Source: Asterias amurensis
Lineage: Eukaryota > Echinodermata > Asteroidea > Forcipulatida > Asteriidae
Direction of reading: 5' to 3'
Assembly (NCBI RefSeq): GCF_032118995.1
Contig: NC_092667.1
Coordinates: forward strand, 6,254,931 to 6,318,930
DNA length: 64,000 nucleotides
Shown: positions 63,117 to 64,000 of the stretch, one piece after another
Numbering within the stretch: the stretch's first letter is position 1
Layout of the letters: each line of letters begins with the position of its first letter
Program-made: the position numbers and the translations under genes
Notes under the pieces: generated by a model
The model's database searches: none
What the model was told of the DNA's origin: nothing
What the model saw: only the letters and a program-made list of their open reading frames with translations

Positions 63117-64000
63117 TGAAAGTTTTTCGGTGGGCAAATATTTTTATATGGCCTCAACATTATGACATATTTTTTAACCTGCCTGAATGCCTAAAATACC
63201 AAACTTTTTGCATTTACAAGTGCAACTAACCAGTGGAGCCTTACGTGTTTCTAAGTTTTGGTCAAGGGAGAGGAGACTCTTTGCTTGGCAAATCAAACCA
63301 CACAATTTTTATCTAGGGACGGTTTACGTCGTGCACAGAGAGGTAAAAGATTTGCCACCATTTTAAGGGACACCTCGAAAAAAGGACCTCCTAAGATACA
63401 TGTACCAATTGATAGTGTGAGCCCAAGTGCGCATGGCTTTGAGTACAGTGCTGCAATTGGCATTCTTGCCGTTAGTCGTTAGTCATCGCGAACTTACAAT
63501 GTAGTCCCAAAAATCAATCGTTTTATAAATGTTTGACTTTGAGTTGACTTTTGAGTATAACCAACGACAGGAAACTTTATTCTCAGTATGATCAAGCGTG
63601 ATGAAAATACAGCCTGTGAGTAAACTACATAGTTTCTGTCATCGGTGCAGCTTGCACAATCTCGCGGTAAACGGGAATCAAAGTTTGGGAACGAAAACAT
63701 ATGATAACGAAAGACGCTTCGATATATTTGTTTCATGGCAAAATCCGCGCAAACAGCGCCCACTGTTGATCTGCCGCAACTGAGCTGGGAAAAAAATCGC
63801 TATGCACACTCGACGACGAAAAAACACATAATTTTATTATTATTTTCATGTTCAAAAAGCAACAGTTACTTACTAATTTTGTTCTACAATTCTTGTTGAA
63901 CTTGCCACCTTGTCCAAATGCATCAAAAACATGTAATTTGGGGACATTTGCCGTCGCCTAAGAAACTTGAAAACGTTCGCACGTGTGTACGTAAAATGCC
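63117..64000. other. Unassigned unique sequence
   Basis: An open stretch on the + strand (63258-63482, 74 codons; KGPPKIHVPIDSVSPSAHG) and one on the minus strand near 63494-63763 are present without convincing splice borders or similarity. From about 63640 CpG content rises, which could mark a nearby promoter. Confidence 0.3.

Noticed and set aside
63258-63482. 74-codon + strand ORF near the end of the window
   Set aside because: No convincing splice borders or similarity; kept only as a note in the region entry.

Overview
The window is eukaryotic genomic DNA: short GT-AG exons in long introns, tRNA-derived SINEs, small palindromic DNA transposons and large satellite arrays. Protein similarity and repeat content point to a deuterostome invertebrate, most likely an echinoderm and perhaps a sea star. 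This is inference from recall; no search was run. I recognised no retrovirus, LTR element or capsid-bearing element.

Layout. (1) 573-24363, + strand: 44 phase-consistent exons (6883 coding bases, at least 2293 residues, 5' end outside the window) of a full-length ABCA-class lipid transporter with the usual order: large ectodomain, TMD1, NBD1, second ectodomain, TMD2, NBD2. (2) 26458-37623, + strand: a complete 18-exon, 648-residue THOC1 gene (nuclear THO/TREX mRNA-export complex) ending in a death domain. (3) 38730-40059, - strand: a complete two-exon, 295-residue mitochondrial ADP/ATP carrier, convergent with THOC1. Its upstream region (40060-40700) carries two perfect CRE sites and CCAAT boxes and may also drive a small + strand gene whose exons I propose at 41256-44561 (a 64-residue protein with a mitochondrial-presequence-like start). 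(4) 43.7-62 kb: a dense satellite zone with at least five array families (86-bp, 56/110-bp, about 30-bp, 28-bp and about 56-bp units). Embedded in it are exon-like fragments of an unrecognised protein, present as two diverged copies in inverted orientation (49.43-49.93 kb and 52.89-53.46 kb), and five related - strand exon-like modules between 56.2 and 61.4 kb. (5) 62-64 kb: AT-rich DNA with a clean hAT-like MITE.

The most striking pattern is repeated local tandem duplication across splice junctions. In the ABCA gene it affects four exons and the stop-codon region: seven copies of one donor, four copies of one acceptor plus exon, and one extra copy at each of two further junctions and at the C-terminal coding end. 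One array repeats a CAG|GTGAG motif that looks like a recursive-splicing ratchet point. The 56-bp satellite at 57.4-59.9 kb likewise carries a near-consensus 5' splice site in most units on the minus strand, directly next to exon-like modules. The three conserved genes are not functionally linked in any obvious way; neighbourhood here reflects ordinary metazoan gene spacing.
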